Shown: positions 47,505-56,353 of the stretch, one piece after another
How the letters are laid out: each line of letters starts with the position of its first letter
Position numbering within the stretch: the first letter of the stretch is position 1
NCBI RefSeq assembly: GCF_030066995.1
Contig: NZ_JASJAP010000006.1
Location: 1 to 64,000 of the forward strand
DNA: 64,000 nucleotides
Reading direction: 5' to 3'
DNA from: Erythrobacter sp.
Lineage (GTDB): Bacteria; Pseudomonadota; Alphaproteobacteria; Sphingomonadales; Sphingomonadaceae
Position numbers and translations under genes: made by a program
Notes under the pieces: model-generated
Seen by the model: the letters and a program-made list of their open reading frames with translations, nothing else
What the model was told of the DNA's origin: nothing
Database searches by the model: none

Positions 47505-48956
47505 ATGTCGCAAACGGGGACCCGCTTTGCTGCGCGCACCGTACTACTGGCTGCCACGTGCCTCACTGCGGCGCCGGCGTTCGCGCAAGAGCAAAGCGTC
47601 GAGGACCGGTTGGACCGTCTCGAGGCGCTGGTCGAGGGACTGATCGAACGGCTCGACGCGCAAGCGGGCGAAACCGCGCAGCAGAACGCCGCGATGCAGG
47701 CTCAGCAGGACACAATGCGCCTCCAGGCCGAAGCGGCGCTGGAGGCCACGCGCGCCCTGGAGGCGCGACAAACAGAATTGTCGGCCAGTCAAGCGCAGAT
47801 CACCGCACAGCAGACAGAAATGTCGGCGAAGATCATCGATTTCCCCATCCCGGAAGGCGAAGGCTTTCAGGTCGGCAAGACCCGGATCACCTACGATGGC
47901 TATGTGAAGTTCGATGCAATCAGCCAGCGCACCAGTGGCGGGCAATTGCCTGGCAATTCCATCCTGCGCGATTTCCTCATTCCGGTTGCTATCCCAGTAG
48001 GGGGAGAACCAAGCGGCTTCGACACCGATTTTTCAGCGCGCCAGACCCGCTTCCTTTTCAAGACCGAAACCGATGTCGGTACCGAGCACAAGCTAAGCGG
48101 CCTCATTGAGCTCGATTTCAATGTCACCGAAGGCGGAAACGAGAGGATCTCGAACAGCTTTGTCCCGCGCATCCGCAACGCCTTGATCAACTACGATAAC
48201 TGGACCTTCGGCCAGGGCTGGTCGACGTTCCAGAACGTTGGCGCATTGCCGGATACGCTCGATTTCATCGGGGTGACACCTGGCACCGTATTCGACCGCC
48301 AGCCTTTGATCCGTTACACCAATGGCGGCCTGCAAATCGCGATCGAACAGCCCGAGACGGTGATCACCGCGCAAGACGGCTCGCGAGTTATCGCGGGCGA
48401 TGACCAGCTCCCAGACATTGTGGGACGCTACAATTGGTCCGGCGACTGGGGCAGTTTTACCGCAGCGGGCATAGTGCGTCAGCTCCACGTCTCGACCGAC
48501 GATCTTATGGGTGTCGATGATAGCGCCTGGGGCTATGGCCTGAGCTTATCGGGTAAGCTCAAAGTTGGCGAGCAGGACGACTTCCGGTTCATGGCTACGG
48601 CAGGCGATGGTCTGGGGCGATATATCGGCCTCAACATAGTCAACGATGCCGCGATCAAGATGGATGGCACCCTCGATCCGATCTACACCTATTCCGGCTT
48701 CGCCGCCTACCGACACATCTGGGCTGACAATCTGCGGTCCAACGTCGCTGGTTCCTACTTCAAGGCGGACAACCCGGTGCGGTTGACCACCAATCAGGTG
48801 ACCGATGAAAGCTGGAACACCTTCGTCAACCTTATCTGGACCCCGGTTGGCCCGATCAATATCGGCGTCGAGCTCATGTACGCCGAGCGTATTCTGGAAG
48901 ACGGGAGCTCAGGCAATCTGCAACGGGTGCAATTTTCGACCCAGTACAATTTCTAG
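47505..48956 (+). CDS. DcaP-like outer-membrane porin
   Basis: 483 residues. A signal peptide (about 1-27, APAFAQ) is followed by an N-terminal coiled coil (about 30-110; VEDRLDRLEALVEGLIERLD) and then a beta-barrel beginning near GKTRITYDGYVKFDAISQRT. The C-terminus ends QFSTQYNF with the terminal Phe of outer-membrane proteins. DcaP-type porins take up dicarboxylates and other organic acids, which fits the acetate/carboxylate cluster. The start is ATG 47505 with GGGAGGGA upstream. Confidence 0.9.
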   Translation: MSQTGTRFAARTVLLAATCLTAAPAFAQEQSVEDRLDRLEALVEGLIERLDAQAGETAQQNAAMQAQQDTMRLQAEAALEATRALEARQTELSASQAQITAQQTEMSAKIIDFPIPEGEGFQVGKTRITYDGYVKFDAISQRTSGGQLPGNSILRDFLIPVAIPVGGEPSGFDTDFSARQTRFLFKTETDVGTEHKLSGLIELDFNVTEGGNERISNSFVPRIRNALINYDNWTFGQGWSTFQNVGALPDTLDFIGVTPGTVFDRQPLIRYTNGGLQIAIEQPETVITAQDGSRVIAGDDQLPDIVGRYNWSGDWGSFTAAGIVRQLHVSTDDLMGVDDSAWGYGLSLSGKLKVGEQDDFRFMATAGDGLGRYIGLNIVNDAAIKMDGTLDPIYTYSGFAAYRHIWADNLRSNVAGSYFKADNPVRLTTNQVTDESWNTFVNLIWTPVGPINIGVELMYAERILEDGSSGNLQRVQFSTQYNF

Positions 48957-49021
48957 GACAACGCGCCATTATCGAGACTTTTCAGGTCGTCTCCTCTCTC
49001 CAAAAAGCTGACCTGAGAAGT

Positions 49022-49068
49022 GAGGCCCTGCACTCTTCCCCATAGGGTTCGCCAGAGTGCAGGGCCTC
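49022..49068. terminator. Strong hairpin between convergent porin and MocA-like genes
   Basis: GAGGCCCTGCACTC (49022-49035) and GAGTGCAGGGCCTC (49055-49068) form a perfect 14-bp stem with a 19-base loop, followed by TTAA. It probably terminates both convergent transcripts. A smaller hairpin, TCAGGTC/GACCTGA, lies just before it (48982-49016). Confidence 0.8.
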
Positions 49069-49078
49069 TTAATCCGTG

Positions 49079-49660
49079 TTAGCCAAACCGTGCGAGAGCC
49101 TCGGGCGTGTCGACGTCGATCAGCCATTCGACCGGGCATGCGAGCGCCTCTGCGTCATGCAAAAGAGCGCGTGCGCCCTCGTCCGCGTTAAGCGAGACAA
49201 GCGTAGGGAGGAAGTCCTGCCCGAAGATGACCGGTGGCATACGCGCTTTTCCGTCGCTGGAACACAGAGTGGCGCCTTTGGTTAGGCTTTTGCTGATCAG
49301 CGCCGCAAAGTGCTTGCGCGGGACAAGCGGCATGTCCGCAAGGGCGATGAGAAGCGCATTACACTGCGCCTTGATGGAGAGGCGCGCCGCCAAAGCAACC
49401 GATGTGCCCATCCCTTTCACCGCGTCTGAATTGATGGCCACAGTGAAGCCGGCCTTCGACCACGCAGCCTCGCAAGGGTGGCCCGATCTCGAAGCGATAA
49501 CCCTCGCGCACCCGGGTGCGATAAGATCCAACGGTGCGTTATCGGTGACATGCTCTCCCAGGCGCTTGCCATGAAACGGCATCGTCAGCTTGTCCGCTTT
49601 TCCAAAGCGCCGCGAGGAGCCCGCGGCAAGGACCGCCATGAAGATGCGCCGATCAGGCAA
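49079..49660 (-). CDS. MocA/MobA-like molybdenum cofactor nucleotidyltransferase
   Basis: About 193 residues. The nucleotidyltransferase N-terminus IFMAVLAAGSSRRFGKADKL and the acidic LLIALADMPLVPRKHFAAL segment define the MobA/MocA family, which transfers CMP or GMP to molybdopterin. Next to XdhC and a molybdenum hydroxylase, a cytidylyltransferase (MocA-like) is likely. The start is uncertain. TTG 49660 overlaps the xdhC stop and keeps the first beta strand; ATG 49639 would shorten that strand. Confidence 0.88.
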   Translation of the reverse strand: MPDRRIFMAVLAAGSSRRFGKADKLTMPFHGKRLGEHVTDNAPLDLIAPGCARVIASRSGHPCEAAWSKAGFTVAINSDAVKGMGTSVALAARLSIKAQCNALLIALADMPLVPRKHFAALISKSLTKGATLCSSDGKARMPPVIFGQDFLPTLVSLNADEGARALLHDAEALACPVEWLIDVDTPEALARFG

Positions 49661-50633
49661 GAGCAGCCCCGAAATCGCTTTCCTGATACGCACGGATGAC
49701 TTCAGCCAGTGTGGAGAGCGCAAGGGTCTCAGGATCGCGTGAAGAGTGGAACACACCAATCGGCGCGCGGATCGTGGCCAATTGTGCCTCGCTCACATCG
49801 CGGGCGAGAAGCGCCTGCGTGCGCACGGCGTGAGCCTTTCGCCCGCCCATCGCGCCCACGTAGAAATGAGGCAGATCCAAAGCGCGCTTCATCAGCTCAA
49901 TCTCCCAATCGTGATCGTGGAAGAGAAACACGAACGCGCTCCACGGATCGCTCTTGAGAAGGTCGGTCTGGGTGCGACGTTTCAGGATCACGGGCTTTTC
50001 GCCGCGGGCTTCGAGCGCGCCAGCAATGCGCTCATCGGGCGTTAGCACCCGCGTCTCGCAATCGAGGGTGTGAGCCAGACGGGCCAACGCCTCAACGCCC
50101 GCGCCGTGACCGATAATATGCAATTGCGGCGCGGGCCAGTGGCCAAACTCCCCAGTCCCTCGCTCCGCGTCAAAGTTTGGAGGGCGCCACTGGGAAATGT
50201 GGTCCGCGCCTTCAGGGCCGACACGAATCGAAAACGGCGTGCGCTCCGTTATCGTCGCAAGACACTTCCCTGCAACCTCATCGCCAGCTTCCAGAGGACA
50301 GAAGTGCAGGTCCAGTCCCCCGCCGCACGGCAGCCTGATATCGAGATAGGGCGAATCTGCTCCAAACCGTACAACGCGTGGCTCCCCCACCTTAAGCGTG
50401 TCGAGTGCCTCGGCCACCACCGCGTTTTCGATACACCCGCCCGAGAGCGAGCCTTCAAATCGGCCATCCGCGGCAACGCCCATGATGGTGCCCGGATTGC
50501 GCATGGATGACCCTTCCACAGCGCACACGGTGACGAGCACGGTCTTCAGGTTGCGCCGCTGCGCGCGATCGAGAAATCCAAGAACTCTATGCAGGTCCAA
50601 CGCGATGTCGTGCCTACTCGCTGGTTGAGGCAA
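49653..50633 (-). CDS. XdhC/CoxI-family molybdenum hydroxylase maturation protein
   Basis: 326 residues. N-terminal XdhC region with VTVCAVEGSSMRNPGTIMGV and GSLSGGCIENAVVAEAL; the C-terminal Rossmann-like region has LHIIGHGAGVEALARLA and FYVGAMGGRKAHAVRTQALL. XdhC binds Moco, helps add the sulfido ligand and delivers the cofactor to xanthine dehydrogenase-family enzymes. The start appears to be TTG 50633, overlapping the cytochrome c stop by 20 bp; a later in-frame start cannot be excluded. Confidence 0.92.
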   Translation of the reverse strand: MPQPASRHDIALDLHRVLGFLDRAQRRNLKTVLVTVCAVEGSSMRNPGTIMGVAADGRFEGSLSGGCIENAVVAEALDTLKVGEPRVVRFGADSPYLDIRLPCGGGLDLHFCPLEAGDEVAGKCLATITERTPFSIRVGPEGADHISQWRPPNFDAERGTGEFGHWPAPQLHIIGHGAGVEALARLAHTLDCETRVLTPDERIAGALEARGEKPVILKRRTQTDLLKSDPWSAFVFLFHDHDWEIELMKRALDLPHFYVGAMGGRKAHAVRTQALLARDVSEAQLATIRAPIGVFHSSRDPETLALSTLAEVIRAYQESDFGAALA

Positions 50634-51087
50634 GGTAGGCGGCTATGGCCGCGCGGGTTTCCCCGTCGCGCACCGCGCCCGCCACCATCGCAGTGCCTTC
50701 GACATAGCCGGTTGGGTTAGCGAGGTAGCGATCAAGCGTCGCGAAGTCCCAGGTGATACCAGAGGATGCCAGCGCCTCGCTGTAGGCAAAATCGTCTCTT
50801 GATCCCGCAGCCCGGCCCATCACGCCGTGCAGGTTGGGTCCGGCCATGCTGGCACCGCCGGGATCAGCGTTATGGCAGCCGGTACACGCCTGGAACGCCC
50901 GCTCGCCCAAAGCTACCAGATCGACCTCACCAGCGCCTTCGCTGAGTGTCGGAGCGCCCGCTCCCACCGCTGGATCGCCTGGCTCACGCACCACAATCTG
51001 TTCAACCACCGGTTCCGGTTCGCTCGGCCCACAAGCGGCTAGACCAGCGCACAGCACGCCGACCGCCAGCAACGTTTCATTCCGCAT
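50614..51087 (-). CDS. Lipoprotein class I cytochrome c of the molybdenum hydroxylase cluster
   Basis: 157 residues from ATG 51087. A lipoprotein signal with lipobox LAAC (about 17-20) is followed by a linker and a cytochrome c domain with heme motif CTGCH (FQACTGCHNADPGG) and axial Met candidate in VEGTAMVAG. It lies between the large hydroxylase subunit and XdhC, so it is probably the membrane-anchored electron acceptor of the periplasmic enzyme. The longer open frame upstream overlaps the hydroxylase gene and is rejected. Confidence 0.9.
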   Translation of the reverse strand: MRNETLLAVGVLCAGLAACGPSEPEPVVEQIVVREPGDPAVGAGAPTLSEGAGEVDLVALGERAFQACTGCHNADPGGASMAGPNLHGVMGRAAGSRDDFAYSEALASSGITWDFATLDRYLANPTGYVEGTAMVAGAVRDGETRAAIAAYLASTSE

Positions 51088-51115
51088 CAGCCTCACCCCC
51101 TTGCCAAGGCAGCGA

Positions 51116-53365
51116 TCAGACGAACTGCTTTGCGATCGGCAATTCGCGCAAGCGCTGGCCGGACGCGGCAAAGATCGCGTTGGTGAGAGCGGGCGCCGCC
51201 GGAGGCAGGCCTGGCTCGCCCGCGCCGCCGATCGGGACATCGCCGCTGTTGATGATATCCACCATGATGTGCGGTGTCTCATCCATGCGCAGCATCTTGT
51301 AGTCGTGAAAGTTGCTCTGCTTGATACCACCATCGACGAGATCGAGTTCGCCGTACATCGCCGCAGTCAGGCCAAAGACCAGGCCGCCCTCGATCTGGTT
51401 CTTGAAGCCATCAGGGTTCACGACAAAGCCAGCGTCGCACACCGCCCAGGCGTTGAGCATCTTGGGCTTGCCCGAACCCATGTCGACTTCGATCACCTGC
51501 GCGACGATCGTGCCAAAGCTCTCGACAATCGCGATACCCTTGGCGGTACCCTCGGGCAACGGCGCGGACCAATCGGATATCTCGGCCACGCGCTTCAGAA
51601 CCGCGGCGTGGCGCGGCGCATCCTTCAGCATGGCGAGACGGTATTCGTAAGGGTCCTGTCCCGCTGCGTGCGCGGCTTCGTCAATGAAGCTCTCGATAAA
51701 CCAACCGTGTTGCGAGTGATCAACCGAGCGCCAAGCGGCGAACGGCAGCAGCGCTTCGGCTTCGGCAACGCGCACTTTGGTGTTGGGGATGGAATAGATG
51801 CCCGGAACGCTCGCTTCGGCTGGTTCGTCACGCTGGGTGAAGACATTGTCATAGGCGATGAGAGCGCCTCTTTCATCAAGACCCGCCCTGAAGCGGCTGA
51901 TGTCTGACGGGCGATAGAGCGCCTTTTGGGTATCTTCCTCGCGGCTCCAGATTGACTTGATGGGGAACCCGGTCGCCTGCGCAATGCGCGCCGCCATCAC
52001 CGCGTAGACCGCTTCAAGACGGCGGCCGAACGAGCCTCCCAGGAAAGGGTGGTGAACGGTGATGTTGTCCTTGGCAATGCCGGTGCCCTCGGAAAGCGCC
52101 GAGCGCACCATCAACGGCACTTGTGTCGAGGTCCACACGTCGCACTTTCCGTCGCGCACATAGGCGGTGCAGTTTATCGGCTCCATCGGCGCGTGGGCGA
52201 GATAGGGCACTTTGTACTCGGCCTCGATCGTTGTCGCGGCGCTTTCGAAAGCGGCTACAACATCGCCTTTGCCCGCGGCTTCCTTACCGCCGGTCGCGCC
52301 CGCATCGTCCAAGGCTCTGGTGTAGGAGGCAAACTGGCCTTCGGTCGTCAGGATCGCGCTTTCGGGCGCCGTCCAGGTGACCTTGACGCGGTTCAAGGCC
52401 TGCTGCGCCTGCCAATAGCTGTCCGCAACAACGGCAACGAAATCGCCCATGTTCAGGATCTGCAGCACACCGTTCATGGCTTTCGCCTCTGAAGCGTCCA
52501 TGCTCTCCACTCGGCGACCGGGCACAGGCGGGCGCACAGTCGCAGCGTAAGAGAGCGCAAGGCCATCCGGCGCCGCGTCAATTCCGAACTCCGCCGTACC
52601 ATTGACCTTGCTCGGGATATCAGTGCGCGGTTTGCTCTTGCCGATGAGACGGTACTGCGACGGGTCCTTCAGCTTGGGGGTCTGGTCCATCGGCTGCTCG
52701 GCCGCGGCGGTCGCGAACTCGGCATAGGTCGCCGACTTGCCGCTGGCCGCGTGGATCAGCGTGCTGTCGCGCGTTTCAATCTCGCTTGCCGGCACGCCCC
52801 AATCCTCCGCCGCCGCGCCAATCAGCATCTGACGCGCCGCAGCCCCCGCCACGCGCATCTGTCCCTGACCTGTCGTACGGATCGAGGACGAACCGCCGGT
52901 GATCATAGCATCGGCAAGCTTCGCAACCTGCGTAAACAGGCCGTTCCACGTCGGCTCGATCCAGTCTGCTGCGTTGAGTGTAAAGGGCGCAACGAACATG
53001 CGCGCGGTATCGGTCACCACGTAGGAACCGTCAGCGGGCGCCTGCATGACCTTGACCTTGTTCCAGTCGGCGTCGAGCTCATCGGCGAGCATCTGCGCCA
53101 GAACCGAATGCGCGCCCTGCCCCATCTCGCAGTGCGGGACGATCGCGGTTACCACGTTATCGAGGCCGATCTTGACCCAGCTGTTGATCAATTGCTCGCC
53201 CTCGCTCGGAGCCACTTTGGGCGCGAGCGTTCCAACCGGGTTACCCGGACGCACCGCAACGCCGATGAGCAGACCACCGCCCGCCAGAACGCCAGCGCCG
53301 ATGAAGCCGCGACGGCTCCATTTGGCGAGACGCGAAGGTTTCTTGTCAGAAGACATCTCATTCAT
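51116..53365 (-). CDS. Molybdopterin-binding large subunit, isoquinoline 1-oxidoreductase (IorB)-like
   Basis: 749 residues. A twin-arginine signal (SRRGFIGAGVLAGGGLLIG, about 17-35) indicates Tat export to the periplasm. Molybdenum hydroxylase segments include AIVPHCEMGQGAHSVLAQML, HPFLGGSFGRRLEAVYAVMA and the C-terminal GGAGEPGLPPAAPALTNA, with the catalytic Glu. It has the single-chain, FAD-less IorB plan. The natural substrate could be an aldehyde or N-heterocycle and cannot be told. It begins 3 bp after the IorA-like gene. Confidence 0.93.
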   Translation of the reverse strand: MNEMSSDKKPSRLAKWSRRGFIGAGVLAGGGLLIGVAVRPGNPVGTLAPKVAPSEGEQLINSWVKIGLDNVVTAIVPHCEMGQGAHSVLAQMLADELDADWNKVKVMQAPADGSYVVTDTARMFVAPFTLNAADWIEPTWNGLFTQVAKLADAMITGGSSSIRTTGQGQMRVAGAAARQMLIGAAAEDWGVPASEIETRDSTLIHAASGKSATYAEFATAAAEQPMDQTPKLKDPSQYRLIGKSKPRTDIPSKVNGTAEFGIDAAPDGLALSYAATVRPPVPGRRVESMDASEAKAMNGVLQILNMGDFVAVVADSYWQAQQALNRVKVTWTAPESAILTTEGQFASYTRALDDAGATGGKEAAGKGDVVAAFESAATTIEAEYKVPYLAHAPMEPINCTAYVRDGKCDVWTSTQVPLMVRSALSEGTGIAKDNITVHHPFLGGSFGRRLEAVYAVMAARIAQATGFPIKSIWSREEDTQKALYRPSDISRFRAGLDERGALIAYDNVFTQRDEPAEASVPGIYSIPNTKVRVAEAEALLPFAAWRSVDHSQHGWFIESFIDEAAHAAGQDPYEYRLAMLKDAPRHAAVLKRVAEISDWSAPLPEGTAKGIAIVESFGTIVAQVIEVDMGSGKPKMLNAWAVCDAGFVVNPDGFKNQIEGGLVFGLTAAMYGELDLVDGGIKQSNFHDYKMLRMDETPHIMVDIINSGDVPIGGAGEPGLPPAAPALTNAIFAASGQRLRELPIAKQFV

Positions 53366-53368
53366 GGA

Positions 53369-53848
53369 TCAGGCCTCCTCAGCGCGCGCTTCGAGCTGAC
53401 CCGAGGCGACTTTGATCGCGCGGCGAATACGGGTGTAGGTGCCGCAGCGGCAGATATTGCCCGACATCGCCGCATCGATATCCTCATCCGAGGGTGTCGG
53501 ATTGTCGCGCAGCAGCGCTGCCGCGCTCATGATCTGCCCTGATTGGCAGTATCCGCATTGCGGGACTTGCTCTGACACCCATGCCTCTTGCAGCACGGTG
53601 AGTTCGCCCCCGGCACCAGCAATGCCTTCAATCGTGGTGATCTCGCTGCCCTCGGCGGCGGAAACCGGGGTCGAGCACGAGCGCACGGGCTGCCCATCCA
53701 AGTGCACTGTACAGGCGCCGCACTGCGCGATCCCGCAACCGAACTTCGTGCCGCTTAGGCCAAGTTTCTCGCGCACGACCCACAGGATCGGCATGGCCGG
53801 ATCGGCGTCGACCTCGACCGGCTCCCCGTTGAGGATGAATTTTGCCAT
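53369..53848 (-). CDS. (2Fe-2S) small subunit, IorA-like
   Basis: 159 residues. Two [2Fe-2S] clusters are recognisable: the plant-ferredoxin type [20 protein letters not shown] (plus a later Cys in VRSCSTPV) and the C-terminal all-helical type [17 protein letters not shown] with [11 protein letters not shown]. It transfers electrons from the molybdenum centre of the adjacent IorB-like subunit, probably to the cytochrome c encoded downstream. There is no signal peptide of its own, so it may be exported by hitch-hiking on the Tat signal of the large subunit. Confidence 0.95.
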   Translation of the reverse strand: MAKFILNGEPVEVDADPAMPILWVVREKLGLSGTKFGCGIAQCGACTVHLDGQPVRSCSTPVSAAEGSEITTIEGIAGAGGELTVLQEAWVSEQVPQCGYCQSGQIMSAAALLRDNPTPSDEDIDAAMSGNICRCGTYTRIRRAIKVASGQLEARAEEA

Positions 53849-53979
53849 GTTTGCTCACTCTTCACTTGAGAGACGGCGTCCCGCGAACCCCCAGCCGCTT
53901 CAGGCGTGCCTCTCAGTTGCACGATGCAATCTATCGGAACGCTCGACGAACGCCAAGCACAATACTATCCGCGAGAACT

Positions 53980-54318
53980 ATGAGCGAGACACCGTTCGAG
54001 ACTTTTCTTGCGCTCGATATCCGAGCCGGCACGGTAACGCGGGCCGAGCCGTTCCCTGAAGCGCGGCGCCCGGCGATCAAGCTATGGGTCGATTTCGGCC
54101 CGAAGATTGGCCTAAAGAAGAGTTCCGCGCAGATTACCGATCGCTACACACCCGAGGTTCTGGTCGGGAAAAAGGTGATGGCGGTGGTCAACTTCGCCCC
54201 GCGCCAGATCGGCCCGTTCATGTCCGAAGTGCTGGTGCTGGGCTTTCCCGATGAGGATGGCGCGATTGTCCTTGCCAAACCCGAAGGGCCCGTGCCCGAT
54301 GGCGCTCGATTGGCTTAA
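53980..54318 (+). CDS. csaA: CsaA-type tRNA-binding domain protein
   Basis: 112 residues, an OB-fold of the tRNA_bind (MetG C-terminal) type: FLALDIRAGTVTRAEPFPEA, LWVDFGPKIGLKKSSAQITD and VNFAPRQIGPFMSEVLVLGF match CsaA. CsaA is reported as a secretion-linked chaperone and tRNA binder. The start is ATG 53980; the frame runs upstream to 53842 without family character. Its stop overlaps the convergent TPR-sulfotransferase stop by 3 bp. Confidence 0.94.
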   Translation: MSETPFETFLALDIRAGTVTRAEPFPEARRPAIKLWVDFGPKIGLKKSSAQITDRYTPEVLVGKKVMAVVNFAPRQIGPFMSEVLVLGFPDEDGAIVLAKPEGPVPDGARLA

Positions 54319-56279
54319 ACCAGTGGGCCCAGGGCGATCTTGAGGTCGTCCAGCCAGGGCTCGAAGGGCTTCCACGCGCCCTGTCCCTTGCGATTGATTG
54401 GCTCGCGCACCTGTTCGCTCGACGCGGTCCGCACGGCGCGGCTCGTCTTGTGGAATTGGAGTGTCGCCTCTTCGAAGGGAATATCCAGAAAATCGAGCAT
54501 TCGGCGCGTCTGGCCTTCCTGATCATCGAGGACGTCCTCGTGCTGCACCCGCAAGATCTTGCCCGGCAGAACCGTGTCCCAATGCGCCATCAGATCCACA
54601 TAGTCGGAATAGTAGCGACCAATTTCGGTGAGGCCGTAGGTAAACTCCTGTCCTTCGGCGAAAAGCTGCTTGAAACCCGAAAAACAGCAATCCATCGGCG
54701 CTCGGCGCGCATCGATGATCTTGGCGTTTGGCAGAATCAGATGAATGAGCCCTATGTGGCGAAAATTGTTCGGCATCTTGTCGATGAAGAAGCGAGCGCC
54801 CTGGCGGTGAACGCGCGTGTTCTCGATGAAATCCTCGCCGAATTTCGCGAGCTGTTCGGGCGCAAGGTCGTGCAGGATTTCAGGATAGCGCGACACTCCT
54901 GCCTTGCGCCCACGAAGCCGATGGGCGAGCGCGGGAATGTTGGGTAGCTCAAGCGTCCCATCGACCTGAGAGTGGCTTGCGAGGATTTGCTCCAATAGCG
55001 TTGAGCCGGCTCGCGGAAGGCCAAGGATGAAGATCGGGTCGGGGGCCTCATGGCCGCCCCCTGCATGCTTTTCGAACAGATCGGGCGTGCAGAACTCACG
55101 CTGCCTCGCGAGCTCCAAGCTCATCGCGTCGGCGCTGTAGCGGGTCTGCGCGCGCTTCAGATCGTTGCCCTTGCGATAGAATGCAAAGCTCTCTTCGTAT
55201 TCGCCGCCGTCTTCCAGCGACTTGCCCAGAGCGAAGCTGAGATGCACCCGGTCCATGAACGCAAGATCGGGACGCGCGACCTGCTGGCGCATTGCTTCGA
55301 CCTGCGCGGCCTCAAAGCGATAGGTCTTCAAATTGGCGAGGGCGTAATACGCATCCCCATGATCGGGCTTGGCTGCGATAGCGGCGCGGTAGCTCTCCTC
55401 AGCCTCAGCGCGCGCGCCTGTCGTTTTCAGGGCGTGCCCCCGGCTCGTCAGGCTCGCCGGATCGCGTGGGAGTCTTTTGAGCACCGCGTCGAACAGCGCC
55501 AGACCGCGCTCGTATTGTCCCATCTGGATGCACTCGATCGCGAGGCGTGACTGGAAGATCGGGTTGTCAGGATCGCGCTTGTGCAGCGCCTCGGCTTCTT
55601 CGAGCGCTTTGGCAAAACGTTGACGCCGTCGCAGCGCGTCGATGTAATCCAGTCTGAGCTGTGGATCGTCGGGCGAGAACACCACCGCGCTCTCAAGCAG
55701 AAACTCCGCTTCTTCGAGCACACCGAATTCGATCCCGAGACGCGCAAGGAGGCGCATGCCTTCAACGTTGCGGGGGTTCTGGCGCAGGAAGTGGCGACAG
55801 ATTTCCTCTGCGCGCAACAATCTCCCCTCCGCCAGATGATGCTGCACCGCCACCAGTTCGCGCGGAAGACCGGCCAGGCGCTGGCGTTGCGCTTCGGCGG
55901 CTTTCGCTTCTGCCGACTGACTCGCTTGCGCGTGCAAGCGCGCCTGCTCGCGCCAACTGGCTTCGAGCGCGGGGTTGAACCGAGTTGCGCGAGTGTAGGC
56001 TTCTAGCGCAGCCGCGTTTTCGCCCCTCGCCACCGCCAAATGCCCCTGCTCCTGCCAGGCGCGCCCGTATTCGGGCATCGCTGCATGAAGCGCGGCCAGA
56101 TGCTGAGCCGCGTCATCGAAGCGCTTGAGATAGCGAGAGGCGATGGCCGCGATATAGCGAGCCTCCCCGTCGGCGGGATCCTCGCCAAGAACCTCATCTG
56201 CGAGCGCAAGACCGCCCTCAAACCGGCCTGCCTGCAGCGCTTCCTGCGCGCGTTTGAGCTTGTCTTCGCGAGTGCTCAT
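54315..56279 (-). CDS. TPR-repeat protein with C-terminal sulfotransferase domain
   Basis: 654 residues. Residues about 1-380 consist of tandem TPR-like helices (for example FDDAAQHLAALHAAMPEYGR, LLDYIDALRRRQRFAKALEE-type units). Residues about 395-640 are a sulfotransferase domain. The PAPS 5'-phosphate loop is FILGLPRAGSTLLEQILASH, and the later NNFRHIGLIHLILPNAKIID and PMDCCFSGFKQLFAEG match the family. Such fusions are common in marine alphaproteobacteria; the acceptor (protein, lipid or glycan) is unknown. The start is ATG 56279. Confidence 0.92.
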   Translation of the reverse strand: MSTREDKLKRAQEALQAGRFEGGLALADEVLGEDPADGEARYIAAIASRYLKRFDDAAQHLAALHAAMPEYGRAWQEQGHLAVARGENAAALEAYTRATRFNPALEASWREQARLHAQASQSAEAKAAEAQRQRLAGLPRELVAVQHHLAEGRLLRAEEICRHFLRQNPRNVEGMRLLARLGIEFGVLEEAEFLLESAVVFSPDDPQLRLDYIDALRRRQRFAKALEEAEALHKRDPDNPIFQSRLAIECIQMGQYERGLALFDAVLKRLPRDPASLTSRGHALKTTGARAEAEESYRAAIAAKPDHGDAYYALANLKTYRFEAAQVEAMRQQVARPDLAFMDRVHLSFALGKSLEDGGEYEESFAFYRKGNDLKRAQTRYSADAMSLELARQREFCTPDLFEKHAGGGHEAPDPIFILGLPRAGSTLLEQILASHSQVDGTLELPNIPALAHRLRGRKAGVSRYPEILHDLAPEQLAKFGEDFIENTRVHRQGARFFIDKMPNNFRHIGLIHLILPNAKIIDARRAPMDCCFSGFKQLFAEGQEFTYGLTEIGRYYSDYVDLMAHWDTVLPGKILRVQHEDVLDDQEGQTRRMLDFLDIPFEEATLQFHKTSRAVRTASSEQVREPINRKGQGAWKPFEPWLDDLKIALGPLV

Positions 56280-56300
56280 GCAACGCCCTTAAAACGAAAA

Positions 56301-56329
56301 CGGCGGGAAGAGCCACGCCCTGCCCGCCG
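56301..56329 (-). terminator. Rho-independent terminator of the TonB-dependent receptor gene
   Basis: Read on the minus strand, CGGCGGG and CCCGCCG form a 7-bp stem with a 15-base loop followed by TTTTCGTTTT. It lies 25 bp beyond the receptor stop (56354). Confidence 0.8.
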
Positions 56330-56353
56330 CCTTATCGCATGGGTTGAACGCGG

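Noticed and set aside
53842..53979. N-terminal extension of csaA
   Set aside because: The extra 46 residues have no CsaA homology character, and ATG 53980 gives the normal family length.
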